Below, piece after piece: positions 43,890 to 54,426 of a stretch of 64,000 nucleotides of DNA; position 1 is the first letter of the stretch; every line of letters begins with the position of its first letter. Source of the DNA: Platycnemis pennipes (lineage: Eukaryota > Arthropoda > Insecta > Odonata > Platycnemididae); NCBI GenBank assembly GCA_933228895.1, contig OW121853.1:76616645-76680644 (forward strand), written 5' to 3'. Made by a program: the position numbers and the translations under genes. Below the pieces are notes generated by a model. That model had not been told where the DNA came from, searched no databases, and saw only the letters and a program-made list of their open reading frames with translations.

Positions 43890-44520
43890 CAAAATCTACT
43901 TTTTCCTTGTCGAACCTCATTTATAATAAGCTGCCAGTAAAAGGGAGCATTACTAGGTAGATTTAATTACGAACTGGTGAGTATGTAGCGAAGATCGGCA
44001 AGGTTTGTGAACCATAAACGTAACCAGTCTATTATAAGAACTGGAAGTTGGAATCATTATCAGACCGTAGATTGAAATATGCACTCTCAAGTAAATCCCA
44101 AGACGATATTTTTACAGGTGCCGGTGAAAACATGTTGTAAACGCCGACTGAATATGGTAGACTGGATCATGAGCATAAAATTGGGAAAACAGATTGCCGA
44201 ACCGACAGGACTAAGATGTCTTTCTTTCCTCATAAAATTATGCATCTGAAAAGAAGTGAATATATTCATTTAGTACGCATACACTCCACTTTATTGATGG
44301 GCAGCCGAGGAATCGCATGTCGGTATTAAGGATTTTAGCTAACACAACTAATTGCACGTTTATGAATGCATACTTTGTCCTTTTATTCTTTTGTTAAATT
44401 ATTATAATTGGACTAAAATATTGGTACTAATTCACTTCAAGCAAGATAGACAGTTTATGTTAATTGTTACCCCCTGTCACACACCTTTATGATGGCTAGG
44501 AGGGTATCATGTAATGTAGA
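43890..44520 (+). mobile_element. Old F2-like LINE copy
   Basis: Strongly decayed RT C-terminus (YGRLDHEHKIGKTDCRTDRT, then KMSFFPHKIMHL-like, near 44150-44250) and a faint hairpin tail (cacctttatgatggctagg...gtaatgtagac) at 44470-44520. Many gaps. Confidence 0.6.
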
Positions 44521-44730
44521 CGAAGTGTAAAATTGTGCGACGTTAATTAAGTGCAAACTCATTCATTCATTTTCCAAGTTCCTCGGAGTCCTTTGAAATA
44601 TAACGTAAACGGTAGGATGCCCTTAAGGAGGTTGGCTCGCGACTGCTTGAGTCATTTTGTCTAAGGAATCTTATTAATTTAAGTACGAGTGTATGTCTGC
44701 TAAGTGATCCTTACTTCACAAAGAAAATTA

Positions 44731-45258
44731 CCTAAGCTATTGAAAGTCATAAGTATCGCAAGAAATACAATGGAAAGTCGAAGGATTTATTTTTTATGAT
44801 AATTTTAATCAGCTCGACGATGGAGTCAATTCAGCATTTACGTTAGTGAAATAAATTCATGTACTCAATGAATTTACTAATGTATAAAACCAGAATATTA
44901 CTATCAAACGTTATGTTATAATATTTTTCAGAAGTATTCTTTAATATCTCATTAGTAATGATATTAATTCATACACCTACTATTTCGGTTAGAGCGACCG
45001 CAGCGCCACTTGAAGTCAACTAACGCATTTCGTCTGCTATAAGCGCATAAATTGGTGGATTTAGCGAAAAATACGGTGGGTTGATACCTTTTTTTCGTGT
45101 CATTTTATTCCTTGTAAAATTACGCATAAAATATCAGATTTTTGCAAAAATGACATGTCACTATGGTATTTTTAAACGTTATATTCCCATGTCTTGGCCA
45201 TTTTCGCCGTTAATCGTATGTAATTTCAAATGCAATTTGTGCAAAAAGGAGTATAGGT
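44731..45258. repeat. Unknown 530-bp dispersed repeat, copy 1
   Basis: Nearly the whole segment recurs at 49301-49841 in the same orientation (gaaaattacctaagctattg ... taatttcaaatgcaatttgtg), with about 90 percent similarity by eye. It contains gcgaccgcagcgccac. No long frame, inverted ends or target duplication visible. Class unknown. Confidence 0.7.
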
Positions 45259-45514
45259 TGATATAATTATCTTTACTTTATTAGATAGAGTAACTTTAGT
45301 TCTATAAGTGCTGAAAATGTAAAAAAATGACATGACTTTCACTTTTCGGATCAACCTCCTTAATAATAAGGTTTCAAAACAGCGAGGCTTTCGGCGAATG
45401 AAATTGATTCGATTGAAACTTGAACGCTGGCCGTGGAAAATTATACACGCGGTAAGAAATGTGGACAAATATAAGGAGATGAGCTCTACGGCCTCTTAAA
45501 GTGACAAATGAAAT

Positions 45515-45975
45515 AAAATTCTCCAATGGCCGTGAAATTGGCAACCCTCGTCAAGGACAATTGCTGTGTTGGTTTGCGGGATGGTGAATTCCTCAATGTT
45601 GGAAAGGAAGGACAAAACGAGGATCCTTTCCAACATTGACTACGCTCTTTTATAGCTCTTTTCTCCCAGTAGTTGTGCCAGTAGTGTTTTGTGTGAGTGT
45701 TTTTTCTGTGTGCTTGTGAGTGTGTTTGCGTTCATAACCCAGGCATCCTAAACCAGGGTCCCATCAGCCCTGTGAATGATCCCATTTGGGTTGAGTGTGT
45801 GTGTCTGTGGTTGTGTCACTGGCGAGGAAGTAACATTCCCGCAAACCACCACAGGAGGGTTTTCTGGTTGAGAGGCTGTAGTCGGTCACTGCTGTGGAAT
45901 TCACCCTCCCGCAAACCAACACAGCAATTGTCCTTGACGAGGGTTGCCAATTTTACGGCCACTGGAGAAATGTGG
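45515..45975. mobile_element. Foldback element, arms about 83 bp
   Basis: The left arm (about 45518-45600, ggcaaccctcgtcaaggaca) is matched in reverse complement by the right arm (about 45888-45970, gtccttgacgagggttgcc). The loop contains a GT-rich stretch and a small hairpin (ggaaagg...cctttcc near 45600-45632). Confidence 0.7.
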
Positions 45976-46039
45976 ACAAGATGAAAAACGTAATGAGGGG
46001 ATTCCACGGAAGGAGATAAAAGGTTTTGAGAGTTGAGGT

Positions 46040-46080
46040 AATAAGGCTAATAGACCCCTCTTGGGTCTATTAGCCTTATT
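46040..46080. repeat. Perfect 18-bp hairpin
   Basis: Arms aataaggctaatagaccc (46040-46057) and gggtctattagccttatt (46063-46080) pair perfectly around a five-base loop. No neighbouring gene explains it. Confidence 0.8.
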
Positions 46081-46104
46081 AGGGTCTAACTATGTGAGAA
46101 TGAT

Positions 46105-46616
46105 ATTAGCGTAACTAGTCTATTAGATGAATTAAAAGGGAATCATGGTCAGATCGCAGGCTGAATTTTAGACTCAATCTCTTAGCTAAATTCTGAGACA
46201 ATATTTTCACTGATGACTTTTAAAATATTTTTCGAACTCCTACTTACTGTGGTAGACTAAACCATGATCATAAAATTAGAGAAATGGATTGCTGAACTGA
46301 CAGAATCAAAATGTTCTTTTTTCCTCGTACAATTAGGGATATGAATAGGTGTAAATATATCCAATAGCACATATACGAGTGTACAATGGATAGTATAGGG
46401 AGTTGCACGTTGTTATAAGGACTTTAAACTAACCCAACTAATAGCATGTTTTTTGCATGCTTGCTTTGCTATTTTTATCTTTATTTATATCGTGGAGTTG
46501 ATCCTGGAATATAATGTAATACTTTTTATGCATGATATGTGATGTGATTTGGTGTGAATTCACCCCCTACCGTACACCTTTAAGTATGTTGGCTTGAGGG
46601 TATTGTGTAGATGTAG
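46105..46616 (+). mobile_element. F2 LINE, decayed 3' copy
   Basis: Stop-laden RT C-terminus (REMDC*TDRIKMFFFPRTIRD near 46280-46340) and F2 3' UTR to tagatgtagattt at 46616. Confidence 0.75.
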
Positions 46617-46839
46617 ATTTAGGGGGTCAGAAATACCCTATACCTACCCGGGGGGCAGGGACAAGGGAAAAACAACAAGAATCAATATCCAACAAACGAC
46701 CTTGACTTTACTTTTTTATGGCTACTTCTCTTCAAGCTTGCTAGGTAATCCACAACGTTTATATTTCTCAGCATAAACTAAAGAATTAGTGTCATTTATA
46801 GCCAACATTTCACTTTTCCCTTAAATGCATGTCTACTAT

Positions 46840-47012
46840 TTCCCTCTCGGTGTAACATTGTGTCTCTCAGTAGCATGTAAGCAGTGTATGCACGGGGTAG
46901 TATTGTTTGCATGGCTGTAAGTGTAACCTTATTCTCTCAGATTGATAAATCATCCCCGGTACACCCCCTGCCACACACTCTGGTGGTAATTTGCCGTAAA
47001 CTGAGTTTAAGT
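46840..47012 (+). mobile_element. Solo LINE 3' tail (F4-like)
   Basis: The 3' UTR (ttattctctcagattgataa) resembles that before 38282, followed by a decayed hairpin and ttaagtagat. No coding part. Confidence 0.5.
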
Positions 47013-47067
47013 AGATAACAAGCGACCTCTTCATTTAAACTTAGAGCTTCTGTTATCTATTCCTTCA

Positions 47068-47145
47068 TATACATCCACATCTACGTAATACCCTGCGAAC
47101 CACCACTAGGGTGTGTGGCAGGGGGTGAATATCACGCATCACATC
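47068..47145 (-). mobile_element. Solo LINE 3' tail
   Basis: ccacatctacgtaatacc plus hairpin. A plus-strand tail follows at 47405-47462 (ctcacggtggcttgcagggt...gtagatgtagatgt). Confidence 0.65.
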
Positions 47146-47404
47146 AAATATAGTCCCAATACGTCTCATTTGAAGTCAAGATTCAGCTTACGTAATAGAA
47201 ACTATCCGTGTGTTACGTAACGCTGATTTTCCACTTTTTTCAAGCAGTGATTTTGTAACTGCGGTTTTCCACTTTACGAGGTCTCAAATAGCCTTCCTAT
47301 CTAAATATACCTTCACTCGGTTACTGTTAAATTTTAGCGAGGGAGAAACAGCAACTACTAGAGCTGCGTCTTCGTTTATTTCTCTCATGACTCTGCTTTC
47401 CATC

Positions 47405-47462
47405 ATGATCCTGCCACACACCCTCACGGTGGCTTGCAGGGTATTGCGTAGATGTAGATGTA
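47405..47462 (+). mobile_element. Solo LINE 3' tail
   Basis: Plus-strand hairpin and tail without coding sequence, just before a T1 SINE. Confidence 0.65.
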
Positions 47463-47499
47463 TGAGCTTTGGGTGGATAAAAAAGACGGATAGGGGGAG

Positions 47500-47735
47500 G
47501 TAAACCGGTGCTACTTGAGTGCTTTCATTCGAGTTGCATTTCATTTCGACCATTCGAGTTCAGTACTCCGTCCGTCGGATGGGACGTTAAGCTTTTGTCC
47601 CCTTGGCGTCTTTCGTTCATAGCAGGCTAAACTTGCACCTTTTTTCTTATCATTTCATTCCTATCCTTGTATGTTCCTATCCTCCCAGTCTGGAGTGCCT
47701 TTATATGTAGGTACAGACTTGAAAACCAATGTTAA
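47500..47735 (+). mobile_element. T1-like SINE body
   Basis: The block agtactccgtccgtcggatg, tttcgtt...gcaggctaa and a distal ending (gcctttatatgtaggtacag) resemble the copy at 60063-60335, whose ending is gcctgtatatacgggtaaag. A subtype of T1 with a different tail. Confidence 0.65.
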
Positions 47736-47815
47736 AAAAAAAGATTTACCATTGTAAAAAGCCTATTGAGATTATTTCAACTAATCTGAAATATTGCTCC
47801 CTTTAGAGAAGACGT

Positions 47816-48060
47816 AGAGCTTGGCAGTCGTATCGGTAACGCTACGGAATGGCGACTTAAAGATCGTGAGTTCGAATCCTCCCTGGGACTTAATAGATTT
47901 AATGTTTTTTCTTAGGGTTACGCCTCATGATTAAGCCCTAGATAGACCTTGCTGACTACTATTGGTAATTAGGCTACTAGGGATCGGGTAGGTGTGGTGG
48001 TGAGAGTAGAGGCTTCCCATTTGGAAAGCCCGGGTTCGAGTTCCGGGGCCGATCGAATTT
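47816..48060 (+). mobile_element. Two tRNA-like SINE heads
   Basis: The first head (47816-47890) has gagttcgaatcctccc as B box. The second (47990-48060) has gtgtggtggtgagagtagag and cccgggttcgagttccgg. Each resembles a tRNA gene but with poor stems, so I read them as SINE heads. Confidence 0.5.
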
Positions 48061-48169
48061 TTTTGTTTTTAAATGTTCCGCACAGCCGACTGAAGTAGGT
48101 ACCTATCTAGTTTACTGACGTACCGACTTTGCAAACAAAGTTATAGTATTCAATTCGAATAGTTAGTTA

Positions 48170-48475
48170 TTCAGGGGAGGCGATCAACAGCTGAGGTCAT
48201 TTGCACCATTTAGGATAGGTGGGTAATTGGGTAATGGTAGGTAGGTGATGGAGGAAGGGTGGAAAGAAACCCGGCGACGGAATTAGCCTACTCTTACGAA
48301 AGGCGCCAAGGGGACCACAGCTTAACGTCCCATCCGACGGACGGAGGGCCAATAGGCACTAAGGTGGGGACCGGTTTTCCTCTGAATAAAACCCGCCACT
48401 GTCGGGAATCGAAGCCGGGCCCTCGGGATGGGAGGCCAGTACTTTGCCACCGCACCAAACCGATCCCCTATAGTA
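48170..48475 (-). mobile_element. T1 SINE
   Basis: Minus-strand T1 from the distal end (aggggaggcgatcaacagct) through cccatccgacggacgg to the head (gaagccgggccctcggg, cgcaccaaaccgatcccc). Confidence 0.7.
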
Positions 48476-48477
48476 CC

Positions 48478-49110
48478 TCTACATCTACATAATACCCTGC
48501 AAGCCACCGTAAAGGTGTGTGTCAGTGGGTGAAAATTCACCAAACATTCACTACATATCATGCATAGAAAAGGATTAGTAATAATATACTAGTATAAACG
48601 TCACTAGTTAAAAAAGATAAAAACAGCAAAGCAAGCATGCAATATCATGCTGTTATTTGGGTTAGCTTCAAGTCCTTATACCAACATGCAGATACCTATG
48701 CTATCCATTGATACACTCTTGGACATATTTACCAATATTCATATCACTAGTTGTACGAGGAAAGCAAGGACATTTTGCATCTGTCAGTTAGGCAATCAAT
48801 TCATCTAATTTTGTGATTGTGGTCCAGTCTACCATAGTAAGTTGGGCTTCGCAAAATATTTCTAACGTCATCACTGAAAATATGATCTTGGAATTTATTT
48901 AAGATTATAAGTCTAAATTTCAACCTGCGACCTGACAATGATTCCCCATTTAATTCATTTATTAGACTGGTTACGCTAATATGGTTATCGTACCGTCCCT
49001 TTACAAATCTTGCCGATCTTCGCTGCACACGTTCAAGTTTATTATTTAGGCCGATTTCGCAGGGATCCCATATACTGGCAGCGTATTCAAAATGATGCCT
49101 AACAAGGGAT
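48478..49110 (-). mobile_element. F2 LINE fragment
   Basis: Tail at 48478 (ctctacatctacataatacc) to RT C-terminus (frame 48801-49028, SARFVKGRYDNHISVTSLIN) and ...EYAASIWDPCEIGL-like sequence to about 49110. Confidence 0.85.
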
Positions 49111-49300
49111 TAGTATTCGAATCCCGTCTCGGGCATGTATGCTGTGCTTGTCTACTTAGAGCTCAGGTTTTAAAATTTAACATCCAGGTGCCACATAACC
49201 AAAGCCTTGAAAAAGATGGTCGACTAGGTCATCGAAATTCCGGCATCATGGAAAACTTGACTTCGTTGAGATCCCGACTAACCGAATACTAACGATTACT
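49110..49300 (+). other. SINE fragment and Penelope-end-like motif
   Basis: attcgaatcccgtctcgggc (B box, near 49115) is followed by tgctgtgcttgtctacttag, as in the copy at 60480-60545. After it, 49205-49245 reads cttgaaaaagatggtcgact...catcgaaattccggc, resembling the motif at 32381-32420. Confidence 0.4.
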
Positions 49301-49841
49301 AACGAAAATTACCTAAGCTATTGAAAGTCATAAATATCACAAGAAATACGATGGAAAATCGAAGGATTTATTTTTTATGATAATTTTAATCAGCTTGCCG
49401 ATGGAGTCAATTCAGCATTTACGTTACATAAATGAATGCATGTACTCAATGAATTTACTAATTTATAACACCAGAATATTACTATCAAGCGTTATGTTAT
49501 AATATTTCTTTAAATATTCTTTAATATCTCTTTAGTAATCTAATTATTCATACGCCTACCATTTTGGCTACAGCGACCGCAGCGCCACATAAATTCGTCT
49601 AACGCATTCCGTCTGCTATAAGCGCAGAAATTGATGGATTTAGCGAAAAATACGGTAGGTTGATGCCTTATTTTCGTGTCATTTTATTCCTTGTGAAATT
49701 ACGCATAAAATATCAGTTTTTTGCAAAAATGGCATGTCCCTATGGTATTTTTAAACTTTATATTCCCATGTGATGGCCATTCTCGCCGTTAATCGTATGT
49801 AATTTCAAATGCAATTTGTGCTCAAGGGAGTATGGGTTGGT
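49301..49841. repeat. Unknown 530-bp dispersed repeat, copy 2
   Basis: Direct copy of 44731-45258, about 4.57 kb away, same orientation. Differences are scattered point changes and small gaps, so this is an old pair. Confidence 0.7.
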
Positions 49842-50043
49842 TATCAATACTTTTTATGGGAACCCTTGTATGTTCCACTCTGATGGGCAAACGAATTCAA
49901 ATACTCTAATGGGACGTTAGGCTGTGAACATCTTGGGGTCTTTCGTTAAGATTACGACAAACGCAGCACGAGAGTTTCTCTTCCCACTCCCTCCGTTCCC
50001 TCAAAAATTTCCATCATCATCCCCTAAGAGTACCCTCCTAATC

Positions 50044-50592
50044 GGGCAAGGGCCTAGCCACGTTGGTACACCGGTTCCTGGTCAGATCACCGAATTTAAG
50101 CAACGTTGGGCCCGGTCGGAGGTTGGATGGGTGGGAATTTTTCTCTGTGATATAGCGATTTTTTCTCTGTGGAATATCTGCTGTTGTGCATTTTCAGCGG
50201 GTAACGCCGCTAAAGTTTACACGGCCAGTTCGTGATCTTTGAATTCTTTATAAGTAAGCACATTAGTGTTTCAGCGTTGGCTTTAAACTCGTGGGCGGGT
50301 GCGCCGTGCGTACGACTTGGCTGCCGTGTGACATTGATATGCCTAGTAGTCTGTGAACATCTTGTTCCCCTAGAGCCTTATAATTTCCACAGAGAAAGAG
50401 GACGCTTTGGTAGCTCAACTGGTAGAGCACTTGGCCGGAAATCATGGGGTCCGGGTTCGAGTCCCGGTCAAGGCGAATGATTTTTTCTCTGCGGAATATT
50501 TGCTATAGGTTAAATATGGGTTGACACAATGGATCTAAAGAGGACTTAAGTGCCAGGGGGGCTCCAGAAGGCCACCCCTCCAATTTACATTT
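50044..50592 (+). mobile_element. 5S rRNA-derived SINE with nested insertion
   Basis: 50044-50130 matches the 5S rRNA internal promoter region (gatcaccgaatttaagcaac box A, then ggttggatgggtg, box C-like). The tail 50505-50592 matches the copy at 57243 (gacacaatggatctaaagag, ggctccagaaggcc). Flanks 50031-50043 and 50593-50605 are a perfect 13-base duplication (taccctcctaatc). Bases 50133-50505 hold a second SINE. Confidence 0.7.
50133..50505 (+). mobile_element. T2 SINE(s), tRNA-like head at 50404-50475
   Basis: 50404-50475 folds as a near-complete cloverleaf: acceptor gctttgg/tcaaggc, D stem gctc/gagc, T arm ccggg-ttcgagt-cccgg. Position 33 is C instead of T, and a GGA anticodon (serine) would need a long variable arm that is absent, so this is a SINE head rather than a tRNA gene. 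The body cttttctctgtggaatatc and cgggtaacgccgctaa at 50160-50240 appears again inverted at 62540-62690. Confidence 0.55.
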
Positions 50593-50889
50593 TACCCTCC
50601 TAATCTAATGGCAAAAACGACCACCTCAACTATAAGGTCACATCCCCGAATAACCGCCAACACTGTCTCGCTCAGGAGTCGATGTACACTTTCATCAAAC
50701 TGCCCCATTTAACGATCCATTTGATCGAATGAGTTTTTCACATACCCGAGCTCCGCACGAATTTCCCGAGTTCATTCGTGCGACGGGACGTCAAGGTGTA
50801 GCACGTTCTTTCTTGAGGTGTAGCGACGGTTATTCACCGAAGACAGTAACTATTTTCGTCAGTAAGTAAGGAATGGAGTAAATTTACTG

Positions 50890-51160
50890 GAAGGTGTCAT
50901 AGGGACAGCAAGAAGAGCGGAGAGTGAATTAACGCGTCGGAATATGCAATCCTATTTTTAACGATAGGCGCCAAGGGGGACCCTAGTTTCTTCATCTGAT
51001 CCTACGAATAGAACTGCACTCCTGTTGTATTCTACTCGGGACTCAAGTAGGGATCGCGATTCTATTTTAAAACCGTTAAGCACTCCCTGGACTTAAATCT
51101 GTTTCTTCGGGATGGGAGGTCACTTCAGTAAGTCGCCGAACCAACCCTATTCATCACTAC
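50890..51160 (-). mobile_element. T1-like SINE, decayed
   Basis: Minus strand: acgataggcgccaagggggac, catctgatcctacgaat-type block (decayed ccgtcggatgg), cgggactcaagtaggga, tcttcgggatgggaggtcac. Head at about 51120-51150. Bases 50646-50889 before it and 51161-51786 after it hold nothing recognisable. Confidence 0.5.
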
Positions 51161-51786
51161 CAACCGACATGGTTTCCTTCGTTGGGCCTTTAGAAAATTA
51201 CTATTAGTCTCAAGTTGAAATTATCGCTAATTTTCTAACGTGGAAGATAATGCTAATTCGGAGTATCTTTATGGTTTAGTGTCTGGAGTAATAATTTGGG
51301 TGCATATTCGCTTCAAGACCAGTGCCAATGTTGTCCATTTGAACGCCAGGCGGCAGAAGTGTTGAACTTTCAGGATTCTCGAAAATTCTGCAATGCGATT
51401 ATAGAAAACATTTGCCAACACCCTTGATTCGTACCCTGGTCTTTGTGATGAGAAGATAGTTACCACCTTAATTATCGCCTCAGTGGATAATTTTTCGGAA
51501 CTCTGGTTTCTCCTCGAAGGATCCCGTACCTCCTAGGAAGAACTCGAATGCGTGGATCCAGTGTGACGGCTGTCGCATTCTAAAGGATGGCTCATCAAAT
51601 GAACTCAAGTTTGATGCTGGCCAAGGCCAACGCTGGGACGGACTTCGGATCTCGTCGACGTTCCCCCTTCTGAGGATCTCAGCGAGCTGAACTATATGGT
51701 AAGTTCAACTTAATACTTCTTGGCAGAATTACTATTAAAATTTGTATGTTATACTTATGGTTCAATTAACCTTTTCCAACTAAGTC

Positions 51787-52361
51787 TATGGGCCGTAATC
51801 AGGATCTCAACTACAGTCACGCTTCTACTGCGCATGTCCTAAAATCCCAGCTACGAACCTAATTGGTGCACAGAATGTACCCGTAAGGGTGGTATTACTT
51901 CTCAGCGTACCCTGAGAACTGAGTTGAGATTCTTAATATGGCCCAGAATCTCAACTACATCCTCACTGCTACTACTTACGTCATAAAATCTCCATTTCCT
52001 ACTACTATCAAGCCTCACTTCTACTACTTACGTCATAAAATCTCCATTACTACTACTATCAAGCATCACTTCTACTACTTACGTCATAAAATCTCCATTT
52101 CGAGTACAAGAAGATATAAATTCTCCTCGATTTGGTTTAAAAAAGATATACAGCGTGGTAATACCAACTTTGCAGGGTGAATCTGCACACCAATTTGAGT
52201 CGAAGTAGAGATTGCAGGATATAAGCAGTGGAAGCGAGACTGTAGTTAAGACACTTAAAGTGTGGAATGTACAAAGTGAATTTTGTTTTCCGATCTCGTG
52301 GTTCCCCAAAGTGAAGCCTCAAACGTTGAACTGCAGTTGAGGTTCTGAATGAGGCCCTATA
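51787..52361. mobile_element. Foldback repeat, copy 2, with minisatellite
   Basis: Arms at about 51806-51906 and 52150-52252 are reverse complements and match copy 1 at 21500-21870. Outer arms (51787-51815 and 52331-52361) also pair (gggcc...ctcaactacag). Between the arms a ~52-bp unit with ctactacttacgtcataaaa is repeated three times (51958-52112); copy 1 has one. Confidence 0.65.
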
Positions 52362-52414
52362 TCTCGCCATCTATTCTGAGCTATGACTCAATAGTACTTC
52401 TCAAATATTTCTTT

Positions 52415-52580
52415 GCCACTTAAATGAAAAGTAGAACTGGTATCCCGCATGATATTGATGTAAATCTCTCGTTAGGTACGTAGGATAAGTAAACTTTAGT
52501 TCATATACGTATTACATGTAAACCTCCTGCCACACACCCTCGATTGCGGCTTGCAGGGTAGCCAGTAGATATAGATAGAT
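52415..52580 (+). mobile_element. Solo F5 LINE 3' tail
   Basis: gaaaagtagaactggtatcc and cgcatgatattgatgtaaat, then hairpin and gtagatatagatagat. Matches the F5 ends at 19430-19590. Confidence 0.7.
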
Positions 52581-52604
52581 ATCTCTGTCACTCATTGATT
52601 CAAC

Positions 52605-52826
52605 CCGAAGGTTGGTTTGGATTGGTGATGGTAGAGCTCACCCCGTACTTAAGCCACAGGCATGTGAATTTCGCACATTCAGAGTAGGGGGGCCAGTTCC
52701 TTTCCCTGTGCCTCCTCGCACTCCGAGGATCTTTCGTTCGGCGGCGTCCAAAGGCTTCACCAGGATTTGAACCCGGGACCCTTCGATCAGTAGCTAAGCG
52801 CTCTACCTACTAGGCTACCACGCTCC
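52605..52826 (-). mobile_element. tRNA-derived SINE
   Basis: Minus strand: head gcgtggtagcctagtaggta, gagcgcttagctactgatcg, cccgggttcaaatcctggtg (A box, B box), then a body with cttcggagtgcgagg and agaggggccagttcc-like text toward 52620. No functional tRNA anticodon arm is convincing. Confidence 0.55.
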
Positions 52827-52837
52827 TCATATATAGA

Positions 52838-53866
52838 TATCATCATCATCATCATCAAGGGTCAACAATCCTAGGATTGGATTGACGCAGCCCTCGATTC
52901 TTCTATCGGCTAGCCTCTTAATATTAACGTAGTTCCTCTCTTTCACGTCCTTTACCACCTGTTCTATGTAACTCGTACGAGGCCTGCCTTTTCCAATCTT
53001 CCCGTTCACTTTCTCTCACAATAGTCTTCATCAGGCCATTGTGTCTCAAGATATGGCCGATTAAGTTGTCCCGTCCTCTTTTTATAGTTTTCAGCAGACT
53101 TCTCTTTTCTCCCACTCTTCTTAGGACTTCTTCATTTGTCACTCGGTCGATCCATTTTATCCTCATCATTCTTCAGTAGCACCGTATTTCGAATGCTTCC
53201 ACCCTTTTCTTCTCCGCTGCTGTCATCGTCCATGCCTCACTGCCGTAAAGGAACATGCTCCAGATATACGTTTTGATGAAATGCTTCCTTACTTTCAAGC
53301 TTGTATTTCCAGCTGTAAGTAGATTCTTCTTTTAATAGAATGCCCTCTTTGCCTGAGCAATTCTACTCACTATTTCTTTCTTGGTTCGTCTATCGTTGGT
53401 CACTCTGCTTCCCAGGTAACAGAACTCATTCAGCTCTTCCAGTTTCTGTTTTCCTAGTTTAACGTTGGTTTTCGCCTCTTCTCTTTTGCTGCACACCAAT
53501 ATCTTAGTTTTCTTCTTATTGATCTTCAGCTGATGTCTGGCTATTGTCCTTTCCATGGTTGTTATCATCTTATTCAGCTCCTTCTCTGTCTCTGCTATGA
53601 GAGCTATGTCATCATTAATCGTAGCATGCCGATTGTTTCTCCGAGGATGTTCACTCCTGAACACTTCTCCTTGGCTTCATTGATGGCTCTCTCGATGTAA
53701 ACATTAAAAATTACGGGAGACAGTGCGCAGCCTTGTCTCAATCCTTTCCTTATTCTTGCTTCTTCATAGCTGGGTCCAGATTTCATCACAGCTACTTGGT
53801 TTGTGTACAAACTGTGGATAATTCTTCGGTCATTGTACGATACTCCAATTCCTTTCAGAATTATAT
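52838..53866 (-). mobile_element. LINE-E, longest copy
   Basis: Minus strand from the atcatcatcatcatc tail (52840-52856) upstream. RT palm: IRKGLRQGCALSPVIFNVYI (near 53700-53760), DDIALIAETEKELNKMI (near 53565-53615), INKKKTKILVCSKRE (near 53480-53530), then YLGSRVTNDRRTKKEIVSR (53370-53430). The C-terminal domain shows RIKWIDRVTNEEVLRRVGEK, IGHILRHNGLMKTIV and GRPRTSYIEQVVKDVKERNY. Several frameshifts. The endonuclease domain is missing. It belongs to the endonuclease-reverse transcriptase LINEs; I cannot fix the clade. Confidence 0.85.
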
Positions 53867-54009
53867 ATACTTAGATGTATAAATTAGTATAACATTATAT
53901 CCCAATAAGAGACGAAGAAAAGCAGAGTGCTTTGTAGCAAACTTGTATTAAGGTAAAGAATGTGTCACTCTGCGATTACTTGGTCGACAAATCAAGGAGA
54001 CTAGAAGGT

Positions 54010-54330
54010 AGCTCACAAGATTAAAGTTACTCTAAAAATTCAAATCGGACATTGCTGACATACTTTGTCTACCCCCATACTATACATCAGCAGGACAGAC
54101 AGGAGCGACTGAACAAGAGAAATCAATTGTCGAACCGAGCGATGCAAGAATTCTTTTGCACCACGCTCAATACGAAGACCACAATACGAACAAACTAAAG
54201 TTCATTACACATCATACTTCATTAATAATTAGCAAACTCTTTTTTAAAATTAAAACTCAACTTCACAGCTGATGACCTACCAACCTATGCCATATTCCAT
54301 AACGGAAGTCAAAGGGTAGATTGTAGATGT
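54010..54330 (+). pseudogene. Old LINE C-terminus and faint tail
   Basis: A stretch near 54090-54230 reads EREISCRTERCKNSFAP-like text, the usual CR1 C-terminal pattern, followed by a faint tail (gggtagattgtagatgtagg) near 54316-54334. Weak. Confidence 0.35.
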
Positions 54331-54426
54331 AGGAGTAGGTATTTATGCCAAGGTGGGATTGGAATAGTAACGCTCTTTGAATCCTGACCCTGGTCAAGTG
54401 CCTCCTTGAACCCTCCCTGATTTTGG

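Larger units (their letters stand above)
49855..50645 (+). mobile_element. T1-like SINE split by a 5S SINE
   Basis: The left part (49855-50043) has aatgggacgttaggctgtg, tctttcgttaag and ctccgttccctc. The right part (50593-50645) has acgaccacctcaactataag and tccccgaataacc, the T1 distal end. The 5S SINE between has duplicated the site taccctcctaatc. Confidence 0.6.

Noticed and set aside
50404..50475. Possible tRNA-Ser gene
   Set aside because: Cloverleaf pairs well, but position 33 is C, the long variable arm of tRNA-Ser is absent, and the body matches a dispersed SINE family.
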